Source: Agromyces sp. Marseille-P2726 (GTDB taxonomy: Bacteria > Actinomycetota > Actinomycetes > Actinomycetales > Microbacteriaceae). From it: a stretch of 64,000 bases of DNA. The stretch lies in the NCBI RefSeq assembly GCF_902809835.1, contig NZ_CADDWM010000014.1:372001-436000 (forward strand), written 5' to 3'. Numbering within the stretch: the first letter of the stretch is position 1; each line of letters starts with the position of its first letter. Position numbers and translations under genes: made by a program. Of the stretch, positions 36,045-43,773 are shown piece by piece. A model generated the notes under the pieces. It had not been told where the DNA came from, did not search any database, and was given only the letters and a program-made list of their open reading frames with translations.

Positions 36045-37106
36045 ATGATGAGCAGCACGACTCCCGGATCCGACCCCGAGGCTCCGCGGGACGCCGACGA
36101 CGTCCACCGCGACCCTGACGATCTCGATCGCCACGCCGACGCACAGGCCGACGCACCGCCGCCGGCCGGCTCGGGTGAAGGGCCCGAGGCCGAGGCATCC
36201 GACCGCCGCGCGCCCGCCGAGCCCGTCGCGGCCGAGCCCATCCCAGCGGAACCGGTGGCCGAGCGCGAGGCCGAGCCGGTGGCCGAGCGCGAGGAAGAGC
36301 CGGCACGCGAGCCCGAGCGGGCCGACGACACCGCGCGTCTGGACGCGGCGCTCGGACGCGCGAGCACGCTTCCCGCGGCCGACTCCGACGCCGAGATGCC
36401 CGCGCCCGTCGCGGCAGATTCGGTGCGCCGCGAGACCTACGTGCCCGCATCCACGGCCGCAGCCGCCGGCGCGTCCGGCGCCGCGACCCTGGCGCGCGAT
36501 GACGAGCGCGATGAGCTGTTCGTGGCGCCGCAGCCCGGCGTGCAGACCATCTACGTGCAGGCCCCCACGCCGCCGAGGATGCGCAGCAACCGGGGGTTCG
36601 GCATCCTCGTCGCGCTCATCGGCACGGTGCTGTTCGGACTCCTGTACGCGGGCGTCTCCTACCTGCTGTTCCTGTCGCAGCGTGACGCGGGCGAGGCCGC
36701 CGATGCGCTCGTGCAGTTCCTCATGTCGTTCGCCTTCTGGACGCCCGTCGTCGTGTTCTTCATCGGCTTCGCCCTGCTCGCGGTGATCGTGAACCGGGGC
36801 CCGTGGTGGTACTACGCGGTGTTCGGCCTCATCGTCGCCGTGCTCGTGTACCTGGCGTACCTCGGGGGTGCGCTCGCGACCGTGCAGGCGTGGACGCGTC
36901 CCATCGACGAGGTGCAGGGCTTCATCGGCGACCGCTGGTTCGACCCGCTCGCGATCGTGGCCTTCATCATCGCCCGGGAGATCCCCGTCTGGCTCGGCGG
37001 GGGGATCGCCCCCCGCGGGCGGGCCGCGGGGGAACGCAACCGGCTCGCGCGGGGGGCGGACGATCGCGAACTCGCGGCGGGGCCGCAGCCGCAGTACACG
37101 AACTGA
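36045..37106 (+). CDS. Hypothetical membrane protein with acidic, Pro-rich N-terminus
   Basis: The 353-residue protein has about 180 residues of disordered, Asp/Glu/Pro/Ala-rich cytoplasmic sequence with a short repeat (AEPVAEREAEPVAEREEEP), then four predicted transmembrane helices (around GFGILVALIGTVLFGLLYAG, FWTPVVVFFIGFALLAVIV, YYAVFGLIVAVLVYLAYLGG and PLAIVAFIIAREIPVW) and an Arg/Gln-rich tail. No family is recognised. GGAAGGAGCG precedes two adjacent ATGs. TACAGT at 36000-36005 may be its -10 box. It lies between rpoC and the secretion-like genes but has its own terminator, so membership in that locus is uncertain. Confidence 0.82.
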   Translation: MMSSTTPGSDPEAPRDADDVHRDPDDLDRHADAQADAPPPAGSGEGPEAEASDRRAPAEPVAAEPIPAEPVAEREAEPVAEREEEPAREPERADDTARLDAALGRASTLPAADSDAEMPAPVAADSVRRETYVPASTAAAAGASGAATLARDDERDELFVAPQPGVQTIYVQAPTPPRMRSNRGFGILVALIGTVLFGLLYAGVSYLLFLSQRDAGEAADALVQFLMSFAFWTPVVVFFIGFALLAVIVNRGPWWYYAVFGLIVAVLVYLAYLGGALATVQAWTRPIDEVQGFIGDRWFDPLAIVAFIIAREIPVWLGGGIAPRGRAAGERNRLARGADDRELAAGPQPQYTN

Positions 37107-37122
37107 GCGCATCAGTGCCCTC

Positions 37123-37161
37123 CGATGACCCCGCCCGCCCGCCGGCGGCGCGGGGTCATCG
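37123..37161 (+). terminator. Terminator of the acidic membrane protein gene
   Basis: CGATGACCCCGC (37123-37134) pairs exactly with GCGGGGTCATCG (37150-37161), a 12-bp stem with a GC-rich loop, starting 17 bp after the stop codon. Confidence 0.85.
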
Positions 37162-37195
37162 CGTGCTGCGGTTAGGCTGCTGTGTCGGGGATGGT

Positions 37196-37210
37196 GACTC
37201 CTCCCCATCG
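37196..37210 (+). promoter_or_regulatory. Motif shared with the WXG100-like gene promoter
   Basis: GACTCCTCCCCATCG occurs here, about 100 bp before the RDD-FHA gene; GAGTCCTCCCCATTG occurs in front of the WXG100-like gene (42958-42972), 13 of 15 positions identical. At both sites the motif runs into a -35-like hexamer (TCGACA here, TTGGCT there). A shared regulator of the locus is possible. No convincing -10 was found at this copy. Confidence 0.45.
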
Positions 37211-37307
37211 ACACCCAGCACCCGCGCATGATCGGGTGTCGAGAGGCAGCCTTTCCCACGCAATGAGCGTCGCGCCGCAGGAGCGGCGGTGCGACAGGAG
37301 GAGCACA

Positions 37308-38462
37308 GTGAGCGTCACCCTCGACGTCGACGACGAGCGGATCCCGGGCCTCGACGTCGACGGCCGACCCGACCCCGTCTATGCAGCCCGCCTCGGGCTC
37401 GTGCCGGCACCCGGCGACCGACGGTCGGCCGCGTTCGCGCTCGACGCCGGCGCCTGGGCCGTGCTCGCCGTGCCCGGGGCGGTGGGTGCGGCGATCCTCG
37501 CCTCCGAGCTCGCGGCGGCGGGCTTCGTTGCCAGCGCCCTCGCGCCGGGTTCAGCGACACTCCCGCTCGTCCTCGTCGTCGTGAGCCAGGCGTTGCTCAC
37601 GGTGTTCGGACTCGTGCAGCTCATCCTGCACGGTCGGCGGGGGGTCACCCTCGGCAAGGCTTCGATGGGCCTCCGCTCGGTCAACGTCGCGAGCTTCCGT
37701 CGGCCGGGCTTCTGGCGCGTGACCCTTCGCGCACTCGTGCTGTGGGGCGCCCAAGCGGTCGTGCCGCTCGTCGGTCCGGGAGTGCTGTTCGCCTCCTCCA
37801 GTTGGGACCCCGAGTCGCGGGGCCGCAGCTGGCTGGACCGGATCGGCGGATGCTACGTCGTCGATGCCCGGCGGGGCATCGATCCCTTCGACTCCAAGGC
37901 GATGCGCCACGCACGTCGTGCGCTCGCGGCGCCGCCGGCCGCTGAGCCAGTGAAGCTGCCATCGCTCGCGACGGATCGCGCACCCGATGAGCGTACGTTC
38001 ATCCCCTCGGCGCGCTCGAGCTCGGGCGTCGTGTCGCCGGCGCCCGAGGAAGCCGGGGCATGGGTTCCACCCGGGTTGGCGCCGTCCGCCTCCGCGCCGC
38101 AAGCGGCACCGGCGACGGCCGCGGGTGCATTCGTGCTCGAGTTCGACGATGGGACGCGGGTCGCGGCATCCACCACCGGGCTTCTCGGCAGGAATCCCTC
38201 GGCGGCGCCCGACGAGCCCAGGGCGCAGCTCCTCGCGCTCGTCGACGACAGCATGCGCATCTCGAAGACGCACGCGGCGTTCGGCGTCGACGCCGCGGGC
38301 TTCTGGATGGCCGACCGGTCCTCGAAGAACGGCACCACCGTGCATCCGCCCGACGGCGAGGCGTTGCGCCTGGCCCCCGGCGTCCGCACCGCAGTGCCAG
38401 CGGGCTCGCGAGTGACGCTCGGCGGCCGCAGCTTCGTCGTCGTCGCCGGAAGGCCCGCATGA
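37308..38462 (+). CDS. RDD-family membrane protein with C-terminal FHA domain (secretion locus)
   Basis: The 384-residue protein has an RDD membrane domain (about 20-190; RRSAAFALDAGAWAVLAVP, then GVTLGKASMGLRSVN and a last helix region) and a C-terminal FHA domain (about 290-384). The phosphothreonine-site residues of the FHA domain look intact: GLLGRNP, ISKTHAAF and RSSKNGTTV. RDD-FHA proteins often accompany type VII secretion ATPases in actinobacteria; FHA domains bind phosphothreonine, so control by a Ser/Thr kinase encoded elsewhere is likely. The GTG is chosen for AGGAGG upstream. ATGA overlap couples it to the ATPase gene. Confidence 0.88.
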   Translation: MSVTLDVDDERIPGLDVDGRPDPVYAARLGLVPAPGDRRSAAFALDAGAWAVLAVPGAVGAAILASELAAAGFVASALAPGSATLPLVLVVVSQALLTVFGLVQLILHGRRGVTLGKASMGLRSVNVASFRRPGFWRVTLRALVLWGAQAVVPLVGPGVLFASSSWDPESRGRSWLDRIGGCYVVDARRGIDPFDSKAMRHARRALAAPPAAEPVKLPSLATDRAPDERTFIPSARSSSGVVSPAPEEAGAWVPPGLAPSASAPQAAPATAAGAFVLEFDDGTRVAASTTGLLGRNPSAAPDEPRAQLLALVDDSMRISKTHAAFGVDAAGFWMADRSSKNGTTVHPPDGEALRLAPGVRTAVPAGSRVTLGGRSFVVVAGRPA

Positions 38463-41400
38463 AGCTCAAGCTCGGACTCCGCCGTCAGGCGGGGTCGCCG
38501 GTCGACATCGTCGTGACGGCGGATTCCACGGCCACGGTCGAAGACCTGGCGCGTGCGGTCGCGGAGTCGGATCCCGCCTCGCCGCTCCGCGACCGGGGTT
38601 CGTCGTCGACGCTCACGCTCGCCGTCGCCCCGCCGACCTCGACCGAGCCGGTCGTGCTCGAACCTCACCTCCTCGTCGGCGACGCTCCGCTCGGGTCGGG
38701 CTTCAACGTCGCGGTCGTCGCGCACGCCCCGACGAAGGTCGGCACAGACACTGCGGTCGCCGCGGTCATGCGCATCCTCAACGGTCCGGAAGCGGGTCGC
38801 GAGGTGCCGCTGCGTCGCGGGCACAGCACCATCGGCCGAGCCGCGGGCGTCGACGTCGTGCTGGCCGACGCGCTCGTGTCGAAGCGGCACGCGCGGGTCG
38901 AGGTCGACCAGGCCATCGAGCTCGTCGACCTCAACTCGGCGAACGGGCTGCTCGTCGACGGTGGCCTCGTGCAGCGCGTGCGCGTCATTCCCGGCCAGGT
39001 CATCACGATCGGCGAGACCGACGTCTCGTTCTCGCTCGTCGCCGGCACCGATGACGCGGTCGACCCTGTGCTCGAGCGCGGCGGCGCGCTGATGTTCAAC
39101 CGCTCGCCGCGCGTCGAGGTGCGCTACCCGGGCACCGAGCACCGGCATCCGGTGATTCCGACCGAGGCCGACCCGCGGCTCTTCCCGTGGCCCATGATCG
39201 TCGCGCCCATGCTCCTCGGCCTGTCGATGTTCTTCATCACCAAGAACCCCTACTCGCTGTCCATCGTCGCGATGTCGCCGCTCATGATGCTCGGCAACTT
39301 CATCGGCCAACGCACCCAGCAGGGCAAGAAGCTGCGACTCGAGATCGACACCTTCGAGACGCAGGTCGAGGAGCTCGAGGAGACGCTCGCTCGCGAGACC
39401 GTCGTCGAGCGCGCGCGTCGGCACGCCGAGGCGCCGGCCGTGGCCACGGTGTACGAGGAGGCGATGCGGCTCGGCGGGATGCTCTGGACCCGACGGCCCG
39501 AGCACTGGAACTTCCTGGCCCTTCGACTCGGCGTGGGGCGCGCGAAGAGCCGAAACACGGTTCAGCAGTCGAACGAGCAGAAGGGCATCGCCCGCTACGC
39601 GCGGCAGGTCGACACGCTACGGGCCCGGCACGAGTTCATCGACGACGTTCCGCTCGTCGAGGCGCTGCCGCAGTCGGGTGCGATCGGCATCGCGGGTCCG
39701 CGCCATCTCGCGGCCGACGTGCTCCGGGGGCTGGGGGTGCAGCTGTTCGGCCTGCACGCGCCGAACGAGGTGATCACCGCCGCGATCGTCGATCCCGCGT
39801 GGGCCCGCGAGCTCGAGTGGATGAAGTGGCTCCCGCACACGACGAGTCCGCGCTCGCCGTTCGCCGACCTCGCGCTGGCCGACAGCCAGTCGGCGGGCAC
39901 GGCCCTGCTGAACGGACTGGAGGAAACGATCCTCGGCCGCCTGTCCGGCACCCCGAGCCGCCGCGGGCCCCTCCGCGACACCGACACCGCGATGGCGCTC
40001 GGCGCCCGCGTGGGTGAAGCCGTCGATCGAGCCGGCACGCTCGACGGCGATCTCGCGCTCGTGCTCATCGCGTCGAACGATGCGCCGGTCGACCGCCCGC
40101 GGCTCACGCAGGTCATCGAGCGGGGTGCCGACGCCGGCATCTTCACGATCTTCCTCGCGCCGACGGTCGAGTCGTTGCCTGCGGCCTGCCGAACGTTCAT
40201 CGATGCGACCGAGGGCCTCGAGCGAGCACGCGTCGGGCTCGTCCGCGCCGGGGAGCAGTTCGAGGCCGTGAGAGTCGAAGGCGTCTCGAACCGATACGCG
40301 GAGGTCTTCGCCAAGCGCCTGGCGCCCGTCGTGGACTCGAGCTCGGTGACGGCGGACTCCAGTGACCTGCCGCGCAGCGTGTCGTTGCTCAAGCTCCTCG
40401 GCACCGACCTCGCCGCGCAGCCGACGGCCGCGATCGAACGGTGGCGGCAGAACAACTCGATCCTCGACCGTTCCCGGGGGCCGCGGCCGCGCTTGAAGCG
40501 GGCCGGAACCCTGAAGGCCTTCATCGGACAGGGCAGCCCCGACGCCATGTCGCTCGACCTGCGCACGCAGGGGCCGCACGCCCTGGTCGGAGGCACGACC
40601 GGATCGGGCAAGTCGGAGTTCCTGCAGGCGTGGGTGCTTGGGATGGCCGCCGAGTACAGCCCCGACCGGGTCACGTTCCTCTTCGTCGACTACAAGGGCG
40701 GCTCGGCCTTCGCCGACTGCGTGGAGCTGCCCCACTGCGTGGGACTCGTCACCGACCTGAGCCCTCACCTCGTTCGGCGGGCGCTCACGAGCCTGCGCGC
40801 CGAGCTCCATCACCGCGAGCACCTGTTCAACCGCAAGAAGGCGAAGGACCTGCTCGAACTCGAGAAGCGCCAAGACCCCGAGACGCCTCCGGCGCTCGTC
40901 CTCGTCATCGACGAGTTCGCGGCGCTCGCGGGCGAGGTTCCCGAGTTCGTCGACGGGGTGGTCGACATCGCCCAGCGCGGTCGCTCGCTCGGCATCCACC
41001 TGATCATGGCCACGCAGCGACCTGCCGGCGTCATCAAGGACAACCTGCGTGCCAACACGAACCTTCGTGTGGCACTCCGCATGGCGGATGAGTCGGACTC
41101 GAACGACGTCGTCGGCGACCCGGTCGCGGGCACGTTCGACCCGACGATCCCGGGTCGCGGCATCGCGAAGACCGGGCCCGGGCGTCTCGTGCCGTTCCAG
41201 TCGGGGTACGCCGGCGGGTGGACGAGCGACGCACCGGATGTCGCCCAGGTGCGTGTCGCGGAGCTGCGATTCGGCGGCGCGGTCGTGTGGGAGTCCGACG
41301 CGAAGGACGAGGGCGACACGCACGAGGAAGACCTCGGCCCGAACGACCAGAAGCGGATGGTCACGAACCTCGTCGAGGCGGCCCGGCTCGCCGGGATCCC

Positions 41401-42946
41401 GGCACCACGGCGCCCGTGGCTCGACGATCTCACCTCGACGGTCGACCTGCGACGACTCCCGCTCGAGGGCGACGCGCGCATCCCGCTGGGCCTCGCCGAC
41501 ATCCCCGAGCGGCAGGCCCAGGTTCCGGTGTTCTTCGACCCCGATACCGATGGTCACCTGCTCGTCTACGGCACGAGCGGCGCCGGCAAGACGGCGGCGC
41601 TGCGCACGATCGCGACCGCCGTCGGTGCGCGACCGGATCTGGGCGGAGCCGAGGTCTACGGACTCGACTTCGGCACCGGGTCCCTCCGATCGATCGAGGT
41701 GCTGCCGCACGTCGGGTCGATCGTGCCCGGCGACGATGCCGAGCGCATCCAGCGCCTGCTCCGCACGCTGCGGGGACTGCTCGACGATCGCGCCAAGCGC
41801 CTCTCAGCGGTGAATGCCGGGAACCTCACGGAGTATCGCGAGTTGACAGGTGACCATGAGCCGCGCGTGCTCCTGCTCATCGACGGGTTCGGCACGTTCA
41901 AGCAGGAGTGGGAGGCGACGTCGGCTCGTTCGCCGTTCTACAACATCTTCATGCGCATCCTCGGCGAGGGGCGCCCGCTCGGCATCCACGCCGTGGCGAC
42001 CGCCGACCGCTACGGCGCGGTGCCGACCGCCGTGAGTGCGAACGTGAGTCGCCGGGTCGTGTTGCGAATGTCCGACGAGGGGGCGTATTCGATCCTCGGC
42101 GCACCCAAGGACGTGCTGAACGAGCGGAGCGTCCCGGGGCGAGCGATCGTCGACGGATTCGAGACGCAGCTGGCCGTCATGGGCGGGACCGCGAACGTCG
42201 CCCGGCAGACGGCCGAGCTCACCGCGTTCGCCGAGGAGCTCCGCGCAACAGGTGCGACCGAGGTCGGCGAGATCGGCTCGCTGCCCACCGAACTGGCCAT
42301 CGAACAGCTGCCCGAGTCCGTCGACGGCCAGCCGGTCATCGGCATCTCCGAGGACATCCTCGGCCCCAAGGGATTCGAGCCGGTCGGCACGTTCGTCGTC
42401 GCCGGACCTCCTCGCAGCGGCAAGTCGAACGCGCTGCGCGCCCTCATGACCTCGATCTCGCGCTTCGATCCCGAGGCCGAGTTCTTCCACTTCGGCGGCC
42501 GCCGGGCGGTGCTCCGAGGCGACCGGTCGTGGACCGCGTCGGCCTCGAACGTCGACGATGCTCGGGCGCTGGCGAAGGAGCTCACCGGGATCGTGGGCGA
42601 CGAGACCATCCCGGGCCGGATCGTGGTCGTCGTCGAGAACGTCACCGAGTTCGCCGACTCCGACGCCGAACGGCCGCTCAAGGAGCTGTTCCAGGCGATC
42701 AACCGCAGCGACCACTTCCTCATGGGTGACGGCGACGTGAGCCAGCTCGGCTCGGGGTACGGGTTCATCGGGGACTTCAAGGGCGGCCGGCGCGGGATCG
42801 TCCTGAAGCCCGACACCTACGACGGCGACTCCCTGTTCAAGGTGCCGTTCCCTCGCGTCGCTCGACACGAGTTCCCCGAGGGGCGAGGGCTGTTCGTCGA
42901 GAACGGCCGGGCCGTCGCGGTGCAGATGCCGCTCGTCGCCCGTTGA
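38459..42946 (+). CDS. FHA-containing type VII secretion ATPase (EssC/EccC-like, FtsK/SpoIIIE)
   Basis: The 1495-residue protein is a single-chain T7SS motor. An FHA domain (about 100-190; STIGRAAG, SKRHARV, LNSANGLLVDG) is followed by two transmembrane helices (about 243-283) and three FtsK/SpoIIIE ATPase modules. Module 1 is complete: Walker A GGTTGSGKS (Lys718) and Walker B VIDEF (Asp818-Glu819). Module 2 keeps Walker A SGAGKT (Lys1044) but its Walker B reads LIDGF. Module 3 keeps GPPRSGKS (Lys1322) but has VVVVENV. Only module 1 should hydrolyse ATP; 2 and 3 probably bind substrate. The FHA at the N-terminus resembles Firmicutes EssC more than split mycobacterial EccCa/Cb. The start overlaps the RDD-FHA stop by ATGA. 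Confidence 0.94.
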   Translation: MKLKLGLRRQAGSPVDIVVTADSTATVEDLARAVAESDPASPLRDRGSSSTLTLAVAPPTSTEPVVLEPHLLVGDAPLGSGFNVAVVAHAPTKVGTDTAVAAVMRILNGPEAGREVPLRRGHSTIGRAAGVDVVLADALVSKRHARVEVDQAIELVDLNSANGLLVDGGLVQRVRVIPGQVITIGETDVSFSLVAGTDDAVDPVLERGGALMFNRSPRVEVRYPGTEHRHPVIPTEADPRLFPWPMIVAPMLLGLSMFFITKNPYSLSIVAMSPLMMLGNFIGQRTQQGKKLRLEIDTFETQVEELEETLARETVVERARRHAEAPAVATVYEEAMRLGGMLWTRRPEHWNFLALRLGVGRAKSRNTVQQSNEQKGIARYARQVDTLRARHEFIDDVPLVEALPQSGAIGIAGPRHLAADVLRGLGVQLFGLHAPNEVITAAIVDPAWARELEWMKWLPHTTSPRSPFADLALADSQSAGTALLNGLEETILGRLSGTPSRRGPLRDTDTAMALGARVGEAVDRAGTLDGDLALVLIASNDAPVDRPRLTQVIERGADAGIFTIFLAPTVESLPAACRTFIDATEGLERARVGLVRAGEQFEAVRVEGVSNRYAEVFAKRLAPVVDSSSVTADSSDLPRSVSLLKLLGTDLAAQPTAAIERWRQNNSILDRSRGPRPRLKRAGTLKAFIGQGSPDAMSLDLRTQGPHALVGGTTGSGKSEFLQAWVLGMAAEYSPDRVTFLFVDYKGGSAFADCVELPHCVGLVTDLSPHLVRRALTSLRAELHHREHLFNRKKAKDLLELEKRQDPETPPALVLVIDEFAALAGEVPEFVDGVVDIAQRGRSLGIHLIMATQRPAGVIKDNLRANTNLRVALRMADESDSNDVVGDPVAGTFDPTIPGRGIAKTGPGRLVPFQSGYAGGWTSDAPDVAQVRVAELRFGGAVVWESDAKDEGDTHEEDLGPNDQKRMVTNLVEAARLAGIPAPRRPWLDDLTSTVDLRRLPLEGDARIPLGLADIPERQAQVPVFFDPDTDGHLLVYGTSGAGKTAALRTIATAVGARPDLGGAEVYGLDFGTGSLRSIEVLPHVGSIVPGDDAERIQRLLRTLRGLLDDRAKRLSAVNAGNLTEYRELTGDHEPRVLLLIDGFGTFKQEWEATSARSPFYNIFMRILGEGRPLGIHAVATADRYGAVPTAVSANVSRRVVLRMSDEGAYSILGAPKDVLNERSVPGRAIVDGFETQLAVMGGTANVARQTAELTAFAEELRATGATEVGEIGSLPTELAIEQLPESVDGQPVIGISEDILGPKGFEPVGTFVVAGPPRSGKSNALRALMTSISRFDPEAEFFHFGGRRAVLRGDRSWTASASNVDDARALAKELTGIVGDETIPGRIVVVVENVTEFADSDAERPLKELFQAINRSDHFLMGDGDVSQLGSGYGFIGDFKGGRRGIVLKPDTYDGDSLFKVPFPRVARHEFPEGRGLFVENGRAVAVQMPLVAR

Positions 42947-42957
42947 CCGAGGGTGGG

Positions 42958-42998
42958 GAGTCCTCCCCATTGGCTGTTGTTCGGGGGTTGCATACCGT
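42958..42998 (+). promoter_or_regulatory. Promoter of the WXG100-like gene with palindromic motif
   Basis: TTGGCT (42970-42975) and TACCGT (42993-42998) are 17 bp apart. Immediately upstream and overlapping the -35 lies TGGGGAGTCCTCCCCA, a 7-bp perfect dyad. Its right half is also found before the RDD-FHA gene. Position across -35 suggests a regulator-binding site. Confidence 0.6.
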
Positions 42999-43046
42999 AG
43001 TCGATGAGCGGTCCGCAGGGGGCCGAAACGGAAAGGAATGGCCGAC

Positions 43047-43334
43047 ATGGCTGACTTCAAGGCTTCGTACGGTGAGATGGAATCGATGGCCGGCAAGCTC
43101 GAGCAGGGCCGAGAGGACATCGCCGACATCCTTCGCCAGCTGAAGCAGGGCGTCGACACGCTCCTCGGCGACGACTTCAAGACCGAGCACGCGTCGGGCA
43201 AGTTCGGCGAGGGCTACACCGAGCTCACGACCGGCCTCGAGACCGCGATCGACGGCATCCGCGATATGGGCGAGTCGCTCCGCAAGATGATGCAGGCCAT
43301 CAAGGACACCGACGCCGCGCTCGCCGGCCAGTAG
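43047..43334 (+). CDS. WXG100-size secreted protein (EsxA-like) lacking the WXG motif
   Basis: The 95-residue protein is predicted as a helical hairpin typical of ESAT-6/WXG100 proteins: helix 1 about 5-38 (SYGEMESMAGKLEQGREDI), turn, helix 2 about 48-90. At the turn, where W-x-G is normal, it reads LLGDDFKTE. The C-terminal Y-x-x-x-D/E export signal is not seen either. Right after the EssC-like ATPase, with its own promoter and terminator, it is probably the main substrate of the system. The second ATG (43047) is preferred: AAAGGA lies 9 nt upstream but abuts the first ATG at 43038. Confidence 0.87.
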   Translation: MADFKASYGEMESMAGKLEQGREDIADILRQLKQGVDTLLGDDFKTEHASGKFGEGYTELTTGLETAIDGIRDMGESLRKMMQAIKDTDAALAGQ

Positions 43335-43350
43335 GCAGGACCGACATCTC

Positions 43351-43381
43351 CGAGGGAGGGCGCGTTGCGCGCCCTCCCTCG
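43351..43381 (+). terminator. Perfect 14-bp hairpin behind the WXG100-like gene
   Basis: CGAGGGAGGGCGCG (43351-43364), loop TTG, and the exact complement 43368-43381. It starts 16 bp after the stop. Since no clear promoter is seen before the next gene at 43434, this may act as an attenuator that lets the WXG100-like mRNA accumulate above the downstream genes. Confidence 0.85.
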
Positions 43382-43433
43382 TTCCGGCCCGCGAGGCCGA
43401 TCACGAAGCTGAACCCGGTGGACAGGAATCGCC

Positions 43434-43760
43434 ATGCCCGACGTGTACGTGAAGGTCGATCACCTCAACAGGTTGAACGGCTCCCTCAAGCAGATCCTCG
43501 TGGAGTTCCACGACGCCGCGAAGCGCACGGACGCGCTGCAGGACATGATCGGCCGCCCCGACGGCCGGTCGGGGCTGCGTGATCGCACCCATGAGTTCGA
43601 GGGTGGCTGGGATGACCGGCGCAACGCCCTCATCCAGAAGCTCACGGGCATCCAGGCGGCCGTCGAGAGCACGTGCCAGGGGTGGCAGGACTTCGACCTC
43701 GAGGCGGCGGAGAGCCTGAAGCTGCAGGAGAACGACGGCGCGAACCTGCCGGTTCGCTGA
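43434..43760 (+). CDS. Small helical protein of the secretion-like locus
   Basis: The 108-residue protein is predicted to be two long helices with a break containing EFEGGWDDRRNAL (about residues 54-66), reminiscent of the W-x-G turn of WXG100 partners, and a short polar tail. It could be the partner or chaperone of the WXG100-like protein or of the next gene product. AGGA lies 7-8 nt before the ATG. It is followed after 13 bp by the helical/transmembrane gene. No family is recognised. Confidence 0.78.
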   Translation: MPDVYVKVDHLNRLNGSLKQILVEFHDAAKRTDALQDMIGRPDGRSGLRDRTHEFEGGWDDRRNALIQKLTGIQAAVESTCQGWQDFDLEAAESLKLQENDGANLPVR

Positions 43761-43773
43761 ACGGGGCGATGAC

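Noticed and set aside
38060-38458. Upstream extension of the EssC-like frame by 133 codons
   Set aside because: It overlaps the FHA domain of the preceding gene in another frame. The ATGA junction at 38459 and the start of recognisable sequence fit the shorter form.
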